Shown piece after piece: positions 1 to 12,103 of a DNA stretch of 64,000 nt (the first letter of the stretch is position 1; each line of letters starts with the position of its first letter). A program made the translations under genes and the position numbers. Origin of the DNA: Eretmocerus hayati (lineage: Eukaryota > Arthropoda > Insecta > Hymenoptera > Aphelinidae); assembly GCA_029851415.1 (NCBI GenBank), contig CM056743.1, positions 95,516,501-95,580,500 on the forward strand. The letters run 5' to 3'. Under the pieces are notes generated by a model. It saw only the letters and a program-made list of their open reading frames with translations. It was not told where the DNA came from and did not search any database.

Positions 1-11
1 CATTCGATTTG

Positions 12-51
<40 letters not shown>

Positions 52-3000
52 ACTCCGTGCATGGAAGTAGTGGTTTGGATCATCATTTGAAATCTGGCAA
101 AAAAAATGCTGGGACTTGGGATGGAATAGAAGGAATGGTGTACATGAAGTTAGATCGATTGAGGACTTTGGGGTTGAAACGGTGAAATGGATCCGTAAAC
201 GTTGGAATCATAATCTGAATGTCATTAAATCTCTTTCAAATATTAGTATGAATAACCATGAGCAGTGATTCGTCAACCGAGTGTTGAAATAATTTGTCGT
301 CGTACAATGAAAAGTTCCATTGGAGGGCTTTTTTTATATATGTTTGACATTGACTCAATTTTGGAGCTCGTTAGATCGCCTTCTCATAACAAATCTTCCA
401 GAAAGGAAGAGTGTTAGAAAATAGCTGTCTAAGTAGTAACCGTTCCTCGTTCAGTTATCTATTTCATTTCGAATTTGGACGTAAAATTCGGAAACAGATC
501 GATTATGGTATAAACTTTTGGCTTCCTATATTTGCTGTAAACTTGATTCAAAAGGTCTTCGTGACTGGCTTCTCATAACATTTTTCCAAAAAGGAGAAGT
601 GTCTGAAAATAACAGTTTATGCAATGAGATGTTTCTTCTTCAGTTCTCTTTTTGAATGCAAACTTAGATTTTGGATTCAGAAATGAATCTATGAGAGCAA
701 AAGATATCAGAGCTTTGTTTGTAAGCTCGTCGGAATAAAACGGTATAGCTTGGAATGGATTGGATGACGCGCGAGTTACTGAGTTCTAGAAAAAAAAAAG
801 AATTAATTCGTGAGAACTCTCATTTTTCAGAGTGAATCTTGATTATACCAACTTAAGGATCTTGAGGTGTTGAGGTGGGAGTATTGAGCATGGGATTAGC
901 AAGGAATGTTGCAACCGGAAATACAAGTTGTAATTTGCCCAGGGCGCGATTTTATTTGTCTCTAAAGATGTTTAAACAGTGAAATTGGTGAGCATTGGGT
1001 TCAAATCCCCATCTAAAAGATTCATTATTTTGGGGTTAGAAGCTCCTGAGGGTTGTCTTTTGAATATTAGCATGACACTGGCAGAAAGTGCTCCACCAAT
1101 TGGAAGTTGAAAGAGGACGTGAAATTTATTAACGGTCGCGTTAATTGATCTTTCGAAATGACTGTTTCTGGTAGTCAAAATCTAGACCGTTTTGAACAAC
1201 AAAAGCTGTTTCAACTTTCTCTTTTCTTCTGAATACTTTCAAACAAAAGGAAAAAAATCAACTGCTCGCAGAACATACCGTGTCACTTGATTTTTCTGTT
1301 TGAGATTCAATCTCACCCTTGAAATTTTTGATGAAAAAAATCAACAAATTAATGCACGAGAGCGCTTATTTGAACTCTTGCCTAAAACTTGTGGAAAATC
1401 GTATAACCTGAAATATATACGCAACCTTGGACTGATTCGCGGAACTTCTGGAATGAATGGAGTATCTTCCGGAATGATGGAGAAAATTCTCGAAAAGGTT
1501 TCTATGTTCGATATGAAACTACGTTGTTTTACTTTAAATTCAATTGAGGATCTCTTCAGACTGGCTTCTCGTAACACTTTTTCGAAAAGAAAGAGCGTTC
1601 GAAAATAACTGTCTGCACAATGAGGCATTTCTTCTTCGATTCTCTTTTCCAATTCAAAGTTAGATTTTAAATTTGGGAATAGAGAATGAGATATTGGACT
1701 TTTGTGTGAAAGTTCGTAAAACAAGGTATACAGTTGGAATGGATAAAAATGAGCGGGTACGTATAAGATCGAATTGGTTTAGAATAAAATCTGTACTAAT
1801 GATCGGACTGTTGTTTGCGATGAGCAAATAGTCTCAAAATGAGTCATGATGAATTGAAGTCTACCTTTGAGCTTTTGATTATTTTCTTGTTTGATCTAAT
1901 GAAGAAAAGAGTGAGTAATTGAATATTTTTCGGAAGAAGAAAAATTGGCACATACTGAGTCCATTTTCTTTTGGTTTTTGTTTAAATGATCATGAGTTGA
2001 AGTTGGAATGGGATAGAATGGATCGAAGGATATAGTACTCATGGATTTAAAATGATTCAGGTATCTTCTTATTTGACGATTGGGGTGGTACTTGTGATGG
2101 GATGAAAATAACAAATGAACGTTCGTTTATGGGTGGAACTTGAGGTGCAATCCTGTGATTCGACTATTTTCCTCATTGTTGCTTTCAAGCTCAAAAATTG
2201 CAGATATTAACGATGGATCTCAACTATGAAGAGATTCTGAAAATTCATCATGTCTCATTTTACAGGGTTATTCGAGATGAGCCAATTTGGTAGCAATGAT
2301 ACGTGATTGCTACACGGCATGGCTGAACCATCGAGGACATGGAACTGTGATTGGTTCTTTATCCTGGATGCAGAAAAAAAACAGAATTCCGGTAATTTTT
2401 TGCGACGAGAATACTGTTTTTCGTCATGATCTCGTTACTTTTAATAGTTATTCAACTATGATCTCTGCTGAAGGATATGGGATTTTTCATCTTAGTTTTC
2501 TCTGTTACAGGTGGTGTTCTCTACTTCAAAAAGAAAAAAAAAGAAAAAAAAATCTACCCTCTGGAGATTGAGAATAACCCAGAATGTTTCCCACTGGGGC
2601 TTGGAAAATGGACGATGGGACCCGGCAAGGAAACTTGAAGAGAAGTTCATCAGAATCGCGAGTTTTGTGACTTTGAGTTAATGGGATTTTCTGGATGTAG
2701 AATGTGAGTTGTATGCAGGATTCCGTCTAGGTGACGATATCTTGAATTTCTGAATTGAGATTTCCTGATATGAATTTGGGACAAAAAAAAATTCATACAA
2801 ACCAAAATTTCTAGAGAGTTTGGGGTGAAATAAGGGGGTTTTAGTTTGGAATTCTGGGAGTTTTCATTCTTGATGTTCACGGAACGTTAATTAGATTTTG
2901 GACCTTATATCGAATCTGTGAATTTGAATGAGACAACCACGATGGTTACTGGAAGAGAATTTTTGTTAAAGGTTCCCCGATGGGATGAAACCTGTTGTCT

Positions 3001-3428
3001 ATGCGAAGATTTGTGAATAAACGTGTAGTTTCAAAGAAAGATGTACTAGAATACTTGGTCCGTCGGAGAATGGTTGTCTCAGTTTTATCGTGAAAATTTA
3101 AACATTGAAAGAAAGTAAGTTTAATGAACGCAAATTTTGGGGATAAATCTGAATTCTTGAGAATAATGAGAAGTGGAATTCCAAGAGGCATAACAAGGAA
3201 AAAAAAAATGATTTCTGAGATTCTGGGCGTGATTCTTTGTTTGAAACGGAGATCTTGAAAATAGCGATTGTCCTTACAGAAACTAGAATAATGAGAATTT
3301 TGAAAGAAATTTTTGCATTAGAAAAAACTTTTGACCGATTTGAGTTCGAAATTGTGATCCTTATTCGAAAAGAGAAAAAAAACTGCGAAATATTGAACTA
3401 CTGGAATCTCACCTAGAAAATTTGTCAA
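1..3428. other. AT-rich, C-poor non-coding block (left part)
   Basis: I see no gene here. The + strand is strikingly poor in C, with constant GAAAT/GATTTTG-like words, so only chance frames appear on the minus strand. A 33-base A run lies at 13-45. A degenerate module beginning CTTCTCRTAAC recurs at about 377, 567 and 1564, followed each time by a purine-rich stretch and AAAATARC. The same C-poor texture resumes at 6291 after the Penelope insertion, so the two flanks were probably one block. Confidence 0.6.
377..1690. repeat. Three degenerate copies of a ~100-bp module
   Basis: Segments near 377-480, 567-670 and 1561-1690 share the order CTTCTCRTAAC, a TTCCARAAAGGA/TTCGAAAAG run, GAAAATARC and then a pyrimidine-rich TTCTTC/TTCTCTT stretch. 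Spacing is irregular (about 190 and 995 bp), so this looks like a decayed dispersed or tandem family rather than a clean satellite. No coding sense is visible. Confidence 0.45.
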
Positions 3429-3442
3429 TTTTACCGTAAAAA
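3429..3442. repeat. Target-site duplication, left copy (Penelope insertion)
   Basis: TTTTACCGTAAAAA at this position is repeated exactly at 6277-6290, on the other side of the inverted Penelope structure. A 38-bp stretch (3443-3480) separates it from the left arm. Penelope-like elements are known to carry a short extension beyond their terminal repeat, so this stretch may be such a tail. Confidence 0.6.
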
Positions 3443-3535
3443 TTATGAATATACTGAATCTATTGCAGGATACTTCAAATAAGATTTCCATGAATTTATT
3501 GGTCTTTCCTGCTAATTTTCTGCAATTCTTTATTT

Positions 3536-3571
3536 GCGACGTTTCGGCCGTTAGAATACGGCCCTCTTCAG
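3536..3571 (-). other. Hammerhead-ribozyme-like core (left arm, mirror copy)
   Basis: This is the exact inverted copy of the motif at 6187-6222: CTGAAGA box, 6-bp GGCCGT stem and GAAAC on the minus strand, in the 3' region of the left Penelope copy. It has the same defects, a bulged G and no visible helix III partner. Confidence 0.35.
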
Positions 3572-4060
3572 GCTAAAATAACAATAAAATTCTTGGGTAC
3601 AATTGACAAACAACATGACATCTCAGGCAATTTTAAAACACAGTCAAAATACATTTTTTACCTAATAATTTCATCACTAAGGTCACATTATCACATTTTT
3701 TTCAATTTCTCCATCGTCAAATGGGATCGTCGGAATACGTGACTTTTCACAGTACAACAGGTGCAATACATAACAATTTTCCAAACCTGCATCGAGAAAC
3801 AGTGTGAATTTTGTAGCTTAGATAGTAATGAGAAGCACAATCTATATAAATCAAGACGCCTACTAAACAGAATATTACAAACTAGTGACACTTACGATGA
3901 AAGAGTTTTCCTGTTATTTTTCTGATCTGTGGGATCTTGGGGAAGATGTTATTTTCCCCGATCGGCATGTTCTTAATCCGATCGATCCTCCAGGCAGACT
4001 GTCGAGTAATGAGAAGTAGAGAATTCACAGAATGTATAACCAATTGAACAGGGAACTGTT

Positions 4061-4943
4061 TTACCGTCCTCGATCGGGTGGGTTTTTTCTTGACAATGAG
4101 AATTTAAACTGATCAATCGTAAATTTGTAAATATTCTTCAGACCGTTAATATCCTCTTTTCTATTAAGAGTGTGTGGGTGAAAGTAAATATTGATCATCT
4201 CTGAGAATAGCCTTTTATGATATCTACTTTCCGTATCTATTATTTGAGTACCGCTAAAATTGATTTGATGATTTGAATCCTTTACATGCAGGGCTAATGC
4301 CGATCTCTCTGATTTTTTCTTCACATCTCGTTGATGTTCTCTTACCCTCTTATGGAGTTTTCGTTTACTTGTACCTATGTACGTGTGATCACATTCAGCA
4401 CAGTCTATTTTGTATACTATATTACTGCGTTGAGATTTTTTTAATTTGTCTTTACCCAGTTTTATGAAGCTTGAAAAATTATTATAATTACTATTGATTG
4501 GTAGAATAGAAGATTTTTGTACGGATTTATTAAGAATAGGTGTGAGGCCTTTGACAAATGGCAGAACCAGCTTTGGCATTTTTGTCACAGATTTTTTGGA
4601 CAAATTGTTTTTTGATCGTTCCTGGGAAAAATGAATCCTTTTGTTTATATATTTTCTTATAAATTTTGCTGGGAAGTCATTTGCTGCAAGATATTCTTGG
4701 ATGACCGCCAGATTTTTTGATAAAAATGATTGGTGAGAAAGGTTAGTGGCTTTATCCACCAAATTATAAATGATTGCAATTTTTTGTGACATAGGATGAT
4801 GAGAATAAAAATTGATGTACCTTCCAGAAGCAGTTGGTTTCCTATACCAGTCTGTTAAGCAAACCTGATTAGGCCTACGAATGATTTTTAGATCTAGAAA
4901 GCTAATACTGTTATTAATTTCTCTTTCTATTGTAAATTGTAGT
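4061..4943 (-). pseudogene. Penelope-like ORF, 5'-truncated: RT C-terminus plus GIY-YIG endonuclease (left arm)
   Basis: From 4943 downward the minus strand encodes the end of a Penelope-type reverse transcriptase (FLDLKI, TDWYRKP, YSHHP), then a linker and a GIY-YIG nuclease of the type that cuts target DNA for these retroelements. Counting from the Met at 4792 the frame has 243 residues. The nuclease spans about residues 125-215, with VYK...YIG at 126-140, the conserved Arg near 150, and Cys131/Cys134 with His169/His175 as the zinc-binding set typical of Penelope endonucleases. Most of the RT, including its catalytic motifs, is missing, so the copy cannot be autonomous. The visible frame has no stop. 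Confidence 0.85.
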
Positions 4944-4965
4944 CAATTTTTATTCTCATCATCCT

Positions 4966-5697
4966 ATGTCACAAAAAATTGCAATCATTTATAATTTGGT
5001 GGATAAAGCCACTAACCTTTCTCACCAATCATTTTTATCAAAAAATCTGGCGGTCATCCAAGAATATCTTGCAGCAAATGACTTCCCAGCAAAATTTATA
5101 AGAAAATATATAAACAAAAGGATTCATTTTTCCCAGGAACGATCAAAAAACAATTTGTCCAAAAAATCTGTGACAAAAATGCCAAAGCTGGTTCTGCCAT
5201 TTGTCAAAGGCCTCACACCTATTCTTAATAAATCCGTACAAAAATCTTCTATTCTACCAATCAATAGTAATTATAATAATTTTTCAAGCTTCATAAAACT
5301 GGGTAAAGACAAATTAAAAAAATCTCAACGCAGTAATATAGTATACAAAATAGACTGTGCTGAATGTGATCACACGTACATAGGTACAAGTAAACGAAAA
5401 CTCCATAAGAGGGTAAGAGAACATCAACGAGATGTGAAGAAAAAATCAGAGAGATCGGCATTAGCCCTGCATGTAAAGGATTCAAATCATCAAATCAATT
5501 TTAGCGGTACTCAAATAATAGATACGGAAAGTAGATATCATAAAAGGCTATTCTCAGAGATGATCAATATTTACTTTCACCCACACACTCTTAATAGAAA
5601 AGAGGATATTAACGGTCTGAAGAATATTTACAAATTTACGATTGATCAGTTTAAATTCTCATTGTCAAGAAAAAACCCACCCGATCGAGGACGGTAA
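4966..5697 (+). pseudogene. Penelope-like GIY-YIG endonuclease ORF, truncated (right arm)
   Basis: This + strand frame (243 residues from the Met at 4966) is identical in translation to the left-arm frame. It contains the linker and the GIY-YIG nuclease domain (about residues 125-215) with the CxxC and two-His zinc set. The element is cut at 4944, only 22 bases before this Met, so no RT is attached. It lies head to head with the left copy. The antisense 64-residue frame inside each arm is only a shadow. The intact frame suggests youth, not function. Confidence 0.85.
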
Positions 5698-6186
5698 AAC
5701 AGTTCCCTGTTCAATTGGTTATACATTCTGTGAATTCTCTACTTCTCATTACTCGACAGTCTGCCTGGAGGATCGATCGGATTAAGAACATGCCGATCGG
5801 GGAAAATAACATCTTCCCCAAGATCCCACAGATCAGAAAAATAACAGGAAAACTCTTTCATCGTAAGTGTCACTAGTTTGTAATATTCTGTTTAGTAGGC
5901 GTCTTGATTTATATAGATTGTGCTTCTCATTACTATCTAAGCTACAAAATTCACACTGTTTCTCGATGCAGGTTTGGAAAATTGTTATGTATTGCACCTG
6001 TTGTACTGTGAAAAGTCACGTATTCCGACGATCCCATTTGACGATGGAGAAATTGAAAAAAATGTGATAATGTGACCTTAGTGATGAAATTATTAGGTAA
6101 AAAATGTATTTTGACTGTGTTTTAAAATTGCCTGAGATGTCATGTTGTTTGTCAATTGTACCCAAGAATTTTATTGTTATTTTAGC

Positions 6187-6222
6187 CTGAAGAGGGCCGT
6201 ATTCTAACGGCCGAAACGTCGC
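6187..6222 (+). other. Hammerhead-ribozyme-like core near the Penelope 3' end (right arm)
   Basis: CTGAAGA (6187-6193) fits the hammerhead box CUGANGA. A 6-bp stem follows, GGCCGT (6195-6200) pairing with ACGGCC (6207-6212), and then GAAAC (6213-6217). Penelope-like elements are known to carry hammerhead motifs in their terminal repeats. Two things are wrong: one unpaired G at 6194, and no clear partner for helix III with its cleavage site. I treat it as a degenerate or partial motif. The mirror copy is at 3536-3571 on the minus strand. Confidence 0.35.
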
Positions 6223-6276
6223 AAATAAAGAATTGCAGAAAATTAGCAGGAAAGACCAATAAATTCATGGAAATCT

Positions 6277-6290
6277 TTTTACCGTAAAAA
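6277..6290. repeat. Target-site duplication, right copy (Penelope insertion)
   Basis: TTTTACCGTAAAAA directly follows (and overlaps by one T) the right arm, and matches 3429-3442 base for base. Confidence 0.6.
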
Positions 6291-8570
6291 CTCCCTCTTT
6301 CTGTTGGCGCGGATTTCAAGATGGAATATGCATAGTGTGGAAAATAGATTTAAGTGTTGGACTTCCGAGAATGTTGGGAATTCTCGTATCTGAACTGGCA
6401 AAAATGGAGTCGAGAAGAGATTTGGAAGAAGATCTTAGGGGTAATGTGAATATCTAGGACTAAGACAAGAGTATGCATTAGACTGTAAATTTTAGAATTC
6501 GTGAGATTCTGCGATATAGGATTAATATTGTGAACTTTAAATGGCTTGAATTTTCGAATAACGAGTTGGAATGTAAAATTACTACTCGGGGAGAGTTCAA
6601 TCACTGGGAATAATGATATTGGGAAATTGGTGTGGAATTTGTAACCTGAAATGAGAGTTTGGAGAATTCGAACGAGATTAATGCTCAAGGAATTCGACTT
6701 TAAGATCGTAATGAGTTTCTGTAACAAAGATTTGCATATTGAAATGGTAATAGATAGTTTAAAGAAAAGTTTCTAAGCATGGGACTATGTACTGTAATCG
6801 TACGTGGAAAATTTGTCAGATTTGTTTTTTTTTTAGTCCGAATTTTAAGAGTTTTTGGTACGGGAGAATTTTTTTTTTGGGAGATCGCGGAAATTTGAAG
6901 GAGCTGTGGACGAACTGTGAGCGTAAAAAGAAACTTTGTCAAGCTTTATGAGGGAGTGTTTGAGCTGCGAGAGATGAAAATTTGAGATAATTTTTGAGAG
7001 TTTGAGAATCCTTGTAATAGAAAGTGGAATTTTGAAATGATGCGGGGTTTTTGCACCCGAGTTAAGGGTAATGGAAAATGAATGATATTTTTCTTTCAAA
7101 AGTGTGGTGAATGGAAATTTGATTGAAAATTTGTATTTCAGAATATGATTTCGGAAATTATATCTAGAATTCTAAGAGAATGTAAAATGTATTGAAATGA
7201 TATCTGAGAGAGAAAATTATATCTGATTTTGTGAAGGATGTTATGACATGCGAGAACTGTAATTTAGATGGGGACGACTTTGAAATAACACGGAACTATG
7301 CAAGGATTTTGTGAAAAGATTTGAATATTTGGAAGATTGCAATTCGAATTTAATAAAGATACATTCGAGGCTCTTGGGACAGAGCCTTCCAGGGCTTCAA
7401 TTTTCGAAGGGGGTGCCTATTGCTGTTAGATGTACGTGAGAGATCCTTGGAGTATGGGGAATGGGAGTAAAACTCGAATCTTGTTGAAAATGGATGAGAT
7501 TTAAGGATTTTCGAGGGAGTTTTGTAAATTTTGGTAGAGTTCAGAATAGCATCGATTTTTTTTTGAAGAATAGATAAGAGGTGAGACTTTTGAAATGAAT
7601 TTTGGAGAGGAAATCGAATTTGAGCTAGGGACATGATATACGTGCTAGATTGAATGGTGAATGGAATTTTGAAGTATTTTCAAGTTTGAAATGGGAATTT
7701 CGAGATTCTTGGCAACTGTGCAAGCTCGAGACTGGGAACCCCTTCGAAATGGACATTTTCAGAACGTGAAAGTTGCGCGTTTTGATTCATGAATGATACT
7801 GTAGGATTTACGCGATATTTGGACTCTTAAGAAGGATGATAGAGAAGCATTCGATTTCTTTGATTTACAAGATCCACAAGATTTGGTACACTTGATATGG
7901 GGAATTTGGGATTCTGACAAAAGATTGACGAGTATTGAAAGTTCATGGGAATTACCGAAACTGAAACTGAATATCAAAGATTTTAGAATAAACCTCTGAG
8001 GTTTTCGCGATTTGGACAATTTTGAATTGAATGTAGTGAGATATTTAGACGAGATTTCTGAATTGGAATTTAAATGAGTTCGTTTATGATTTGGAACGAG
8101 GGGCTTTGGATTTTGAACTGAGATGCCGCGATTTTTTAGATCCGAGGAATTTGAGATTGGAAATCCGAGTTTGAGGATACGTAAGTTTTCATACGAGATT
8201 TTGAGATTGAAAATGTCTGATCCTTTGAGATGCGAGATTTTGGATTTTGAATTGAGATGACGCGATTATTGAGATTTCGTATTGGATATTCGTGAATAAA
8301 ATCGAGGTTTCGAAGATGTAGTAGGACGAGGACTGAAATTGGAATTTTGAACGATTTTGGATTTTGCGAGATTCTGAAGATGATTTTACAAGATTCTGAG
8401 ATTTTCTGAGCGAGATTACACGATTTTGTAACGTGATTTGGTCATTTTCGAGACTCAGAGGATTTCTGACGAGATTTTGAAAAGCACGAGATTAAAACGA
8501 CTTTTTAGCGAGGTTTCTGAGTGGTTACGAGAAATTTGGAACAAGTGATCGGAATTTTGAAAATTTAGAT
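6291..8570. other. AT-rich, C-poor non-coding block (right part)
   Basis: Same base skew as 1-3428. Between about 8050 and 8560 the words GAGATTTTG, GATTTTGAAT and ACGAGATT recur without a fixed period, giving cryptic simplicity. Minus-strand frames of 80-125 residues here are low-complexity (F, L, K, S, H, N, I) and have no domain signature, so I do not call genes. Confidence 0.55.
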
Positions 8571-11229
8571 TTTTTTTTTTTCTTTATTTATTATTTTTTT
8601 TTTCTTAATTTCGAAAGTTGGAAGATTTAAAAGTGCTGGTTTTTTTTTTACAATAAAATGTGTGTAACATAGTTAATTTTGTAGTGTAGCAACTGTCAGT
8701 GAGATTGATTGTAAATGGTAAAAATTACGATTATCCGACAATTCCGAGAAAAATGATTTGACAATCACTTATAAGCTAGAAGCAATTCTCGATTAAAATG
8801 TTGCTTCTCCAAAATGTTATTAACAATCCCTCCGGGGCCTCCAAAAATTTATTGCTCCTGTTACATCGGGAGGAACAATTTAGCGTCGTTTTGCGCTTAA
8901 TAATTTGCTTTTGAGCCTAGAGTTTCCTCCAATAGCTCGGGATCGTATTTAAAGATAGCAAATATTTCAATCGAGAAAAGTTTTAGTATTTTGATCAAAA
9001 TAAACGGATACGGTATTCTAGAACTCTGGAACAGGCTGGAGTCTCCCTAAAATACTTAGTATTTTCACTGTCTGGCACCACTTGGGCGAACCAGGAAGAA
9101 TACCTCCAGTGAAAATATAAGCCCGATTAGTTTCACTGTACTTAGAACTAACACTCGCGGCGCGGAAATCCATAATATATATTCTTAAAATTTACCTGAT
9201 CAGAATGATTTTAGAAACGCGGCATGAAAAGTTATAATGTTCAAATGAAGAAGACTCACTTTTTGTTGTTACTGGTACTGCGATACTTTATTCCATAAAA
9301 TCCCTAGCGCCACCTGGTACAAGGGTAATCCGGATCTCGGTCGAGAAAAATTAGATGATACTCGAATGGCATGGACTTGGAGGTTAGACAGGAACTTGCA
9401 CGAGTTGTGGAGGCTTGGATCAAGAGGTCCGAAACTTGGAACGAAATCTCGAAATTCGGAATCAGAGTGTCTCAATAAAAGTGAGAAACTTGATTTGGAA
9501 TGAGTGTCAACTTGAAATAATTTTGTCAGACTAGGAATGCCTCTGTTGTTTCTCTGAACTTGGAATAATGATTCTGTCTCTGGCTCTGAATGTCTGTTTC
9601 TGTCTCTGGAGAATCTGCTACTCGACTGACTCTGAGTCTTTGTCTGCCCGTGCGAGAGGCTTTTTTTTGAAGCTCATATAGAATTTTGGGTGACCACACC
9701 CTCGACCAATAATCGTGGGCCTGGATGTGACGTGGGGACGAATCTCGCGGATGGAAGGCGGGAGCCAAGGGCTTTTCTTTTCTTCTTGATTTGGGAGGCT
9801 GTGATCACGAGAAAGTGGGGGTGGTGCAAGATCGCGGGGCCTGGTGGGGCTGTGACAATATTGATCCCGTCAGGTGGCGCATACAGTACTAAAATGAGCC
9901 CTTAACTAAATTTGTCTTAAATATTGTCACTTGATTATTACATTGTTCATCATCGAGGTAATCTTGATTGAGTGCTATAATATGTTGCAAAAAAAATGGT
10001 ACGATTCATCCTCTTCTTTAGGCATGACCCACACACGAAAATTAGTGAATGATTAATTATAAAATAATGGAGACACACACAAAGTAAATTGCAATCATCG
10101 AATATTGTTGCAGAAAAATTGATAATGCGTGATCGGAAACACGATATCATGTTTTGAATATTGTTGATAAGTGCTTGTTAAAGTATGTAGTTCAAGTTAG
10201 TTTTCAGACTAAAACTCAGGCACTTGTGAGTGCTGATTTTTATGTGGAAGATTAATATTATAACTACTAAACTTTCTTGAATGTCAATCTTGAATTAATT
10301 AATAATGTTTTCACACACACACATACATACATGGTTACATAGATATTATTCCGAACGGTACAACAATTTTGGAGCACAGCTGGCGGGATCGTGCGAGCAC
10401 AAAGCGACAGCTATGTTTGTAAAGATGGTAATAAAAATGCGATCGGGAGGAATTTTCTCAGCCCAAGGGTGAGCTCTCGCTGTTGTACTCACGCATTCCC
10501 GGTGCATCAAAGGCTCTGATTTTTGAAACTCACAATACTCTTGGGGATTCATTTGATCATAAAGTAAGGTTAGGAAATCCTTGTGTCATTTCTAGTCGAG
10601 GACACATCGCACAGCTGGTGATGAACAAAGAGTCTAGCGCCTAGTTTCGAATAAATGTAATGAAATGAGGTCGCTAGTTTTCCGGAGGCGGCGCTATAAA
10701 CTATGCTCGGTTCTTACTGATCTGTCCAGCTAATCGCTGCAGCTGCCGGATGGGCAATGATTTCGGGTCAAGAAATTCAAAGAGGAAAACACATTTCGAT
10801 GTAAAAGTCGGGTTGTTGGAATTTTTATCACTTTCCTGCCTACTCGCGGGTCAGTTGATCTGGAAAATGATACATTTCGGGTCTTCTACTAAGACGACGA
10901 TTGCATAACTGTACATGTAAGTTATAAATGGAGAGGTAGTTTGAGAATGAAAATCTAGGAATTTGACTGGGGTCATAAACAGCAAGCGGTAGTCGTCTGG
11001 CTTTTGAATAAATTTTTGAGGATGTGGGTCATGGAAAATCGGTCTTTGTTCTCAATTTTTCAGAGGACTGAGTGTAAGGGTAGGATTCAGTTCTAAAAAA
11101 AACGTGGGTGGTCGAAGGAGAATGCCGAGGATACGAGAATGAATATTGAAATGGGTATGTAAGTGAGTCTGCGCTGCTCTGATATCATGCGCTTGGTCGT
11201 GCCAATTTTATCAGCACATGCGCGGATGT
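8571..11229. other. Intergenic sequence, nothing recognised
   Basis: Normal base balance returns after a T-rich run at 8571-8610. Around 9520-9700 and 9850 there are CT-rich and G-rich stretches. I see no coding frame with domain character, no terminal repeats and no RNA gene that I can support. Confidence 0.5.
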
Positions 11230-11414
11230 GAGACGCGCATGTGCCTCATGCATTGCGAGGGGGTGGTGACCTGGGGGTGGTGAGATCTCCTTCCGCAGCC
11301 CGTTTCGAGCGAGTCGCGCAAGATCGAAGTATCAGGGGCGCAGGAATATCGAGAAGGTGCGAGTTAGGGACAGCGTCGTGGCACAGCAGACAGAGTGAGC
11401 AACATCATTCTCAC

Positions 11415-11434
11415 TCTCTCTCTCTCTCTCTCTC
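11415..11434. repeat. (TC)n microsatellite
   Basis: A run of TC dinucleotides within dispersed repeat copy A. Copy B has a similar run at about 55651-55666. In insects such GAGA-type tracts are common near promoters. Confidence 0.85.
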
Positions 11435-12103
11435 TTCGCTCGAACCACGCGACTCAACCATGTAGCAGACGACGCGAGGCGAGTTTGCTCGTTGCGCATG
11501 ATCGGGGCCCATACCGCCATCTTCGAGAATGAGAGAGAAGAGAAGGACGAGAAGCCCTTTGGAGTTGACAAGTTCAGCGCGGATGGGGCCGGCTGTGTCA
11601 TTCATACTCATTTTCACAGTCTCCGGACCCTCGTTGTGCCTCACCAACACCAATGCAGGGATATGTTGTGGGTCCACTGCTAAAGCAGAGACTCAGCGAT
11701 AGATTCTGGTAGCCGCGGTGTTGCCATTTTTCCGAGTTTTCTCCACCAGACTGACAGCAGCGTTGCCGGTTTTCCGGACCGGTGCGAAGAAATTCGAGAG
11801 GAAAAGTCGCAAGTCTCGGTCCCGCATGTTGTAGACAGGATAGCAAGGGATCACCGCCTGCCCCTGTCTCACCGTTTTAAGATCCGAGAGGTGCAACTTG
11901 CCTCTCCCCTCTGGCGCCCGATCGCTATACCCACACTCGTCCTGCCCATCTGCAGGACCACTCGTTATCTTAATTTTCCCGAATTCTTACTCTATCCTTC
12001 ACAAGATGTCGTGTAGTACTCGACATCACACGAAAGATTCATCTACAAAAGACGAGTTTACACTTCATGTTCGTACGGCCGTGCAGAAAACCGTATCAAC
12101 CAC

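Larger units (their letters stand above)
3481..6277. mobile_element. Inverted (palindromic) pair of truncated Penelope-like elements
   Basis: Two arms of 1,334 bp, 3481-4814 and 4944-6277, are inverted copies of each other around a 129-bp single-copy spacer. Each arm carries the same 243-residue GIY-YIG frame and the same 3' region ending in the sequence block CTGAAGAGGG...GGCCGAAACGTCGC. The spacer continues the reading frame of the left (minus) copy upstream into the C-terminal part of the reverse transcriptase (FLDLKI, then TDWYRKP, then YSHHP). The left copy is therefore the longer one, and the right copy begins at 4944. Exact arm length and identical translations suggest a single recent insertion event that produced an inverted product. 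Flanking 14-bp direct repeats support this. Confidence 0.85.

Noticed and set aside
4273..4467. 64-residue ORF antisense to the Penelope endonuclease (also 5291-5485)
   Set aside because: Exact shadow of the GIY-YIG coding strand.
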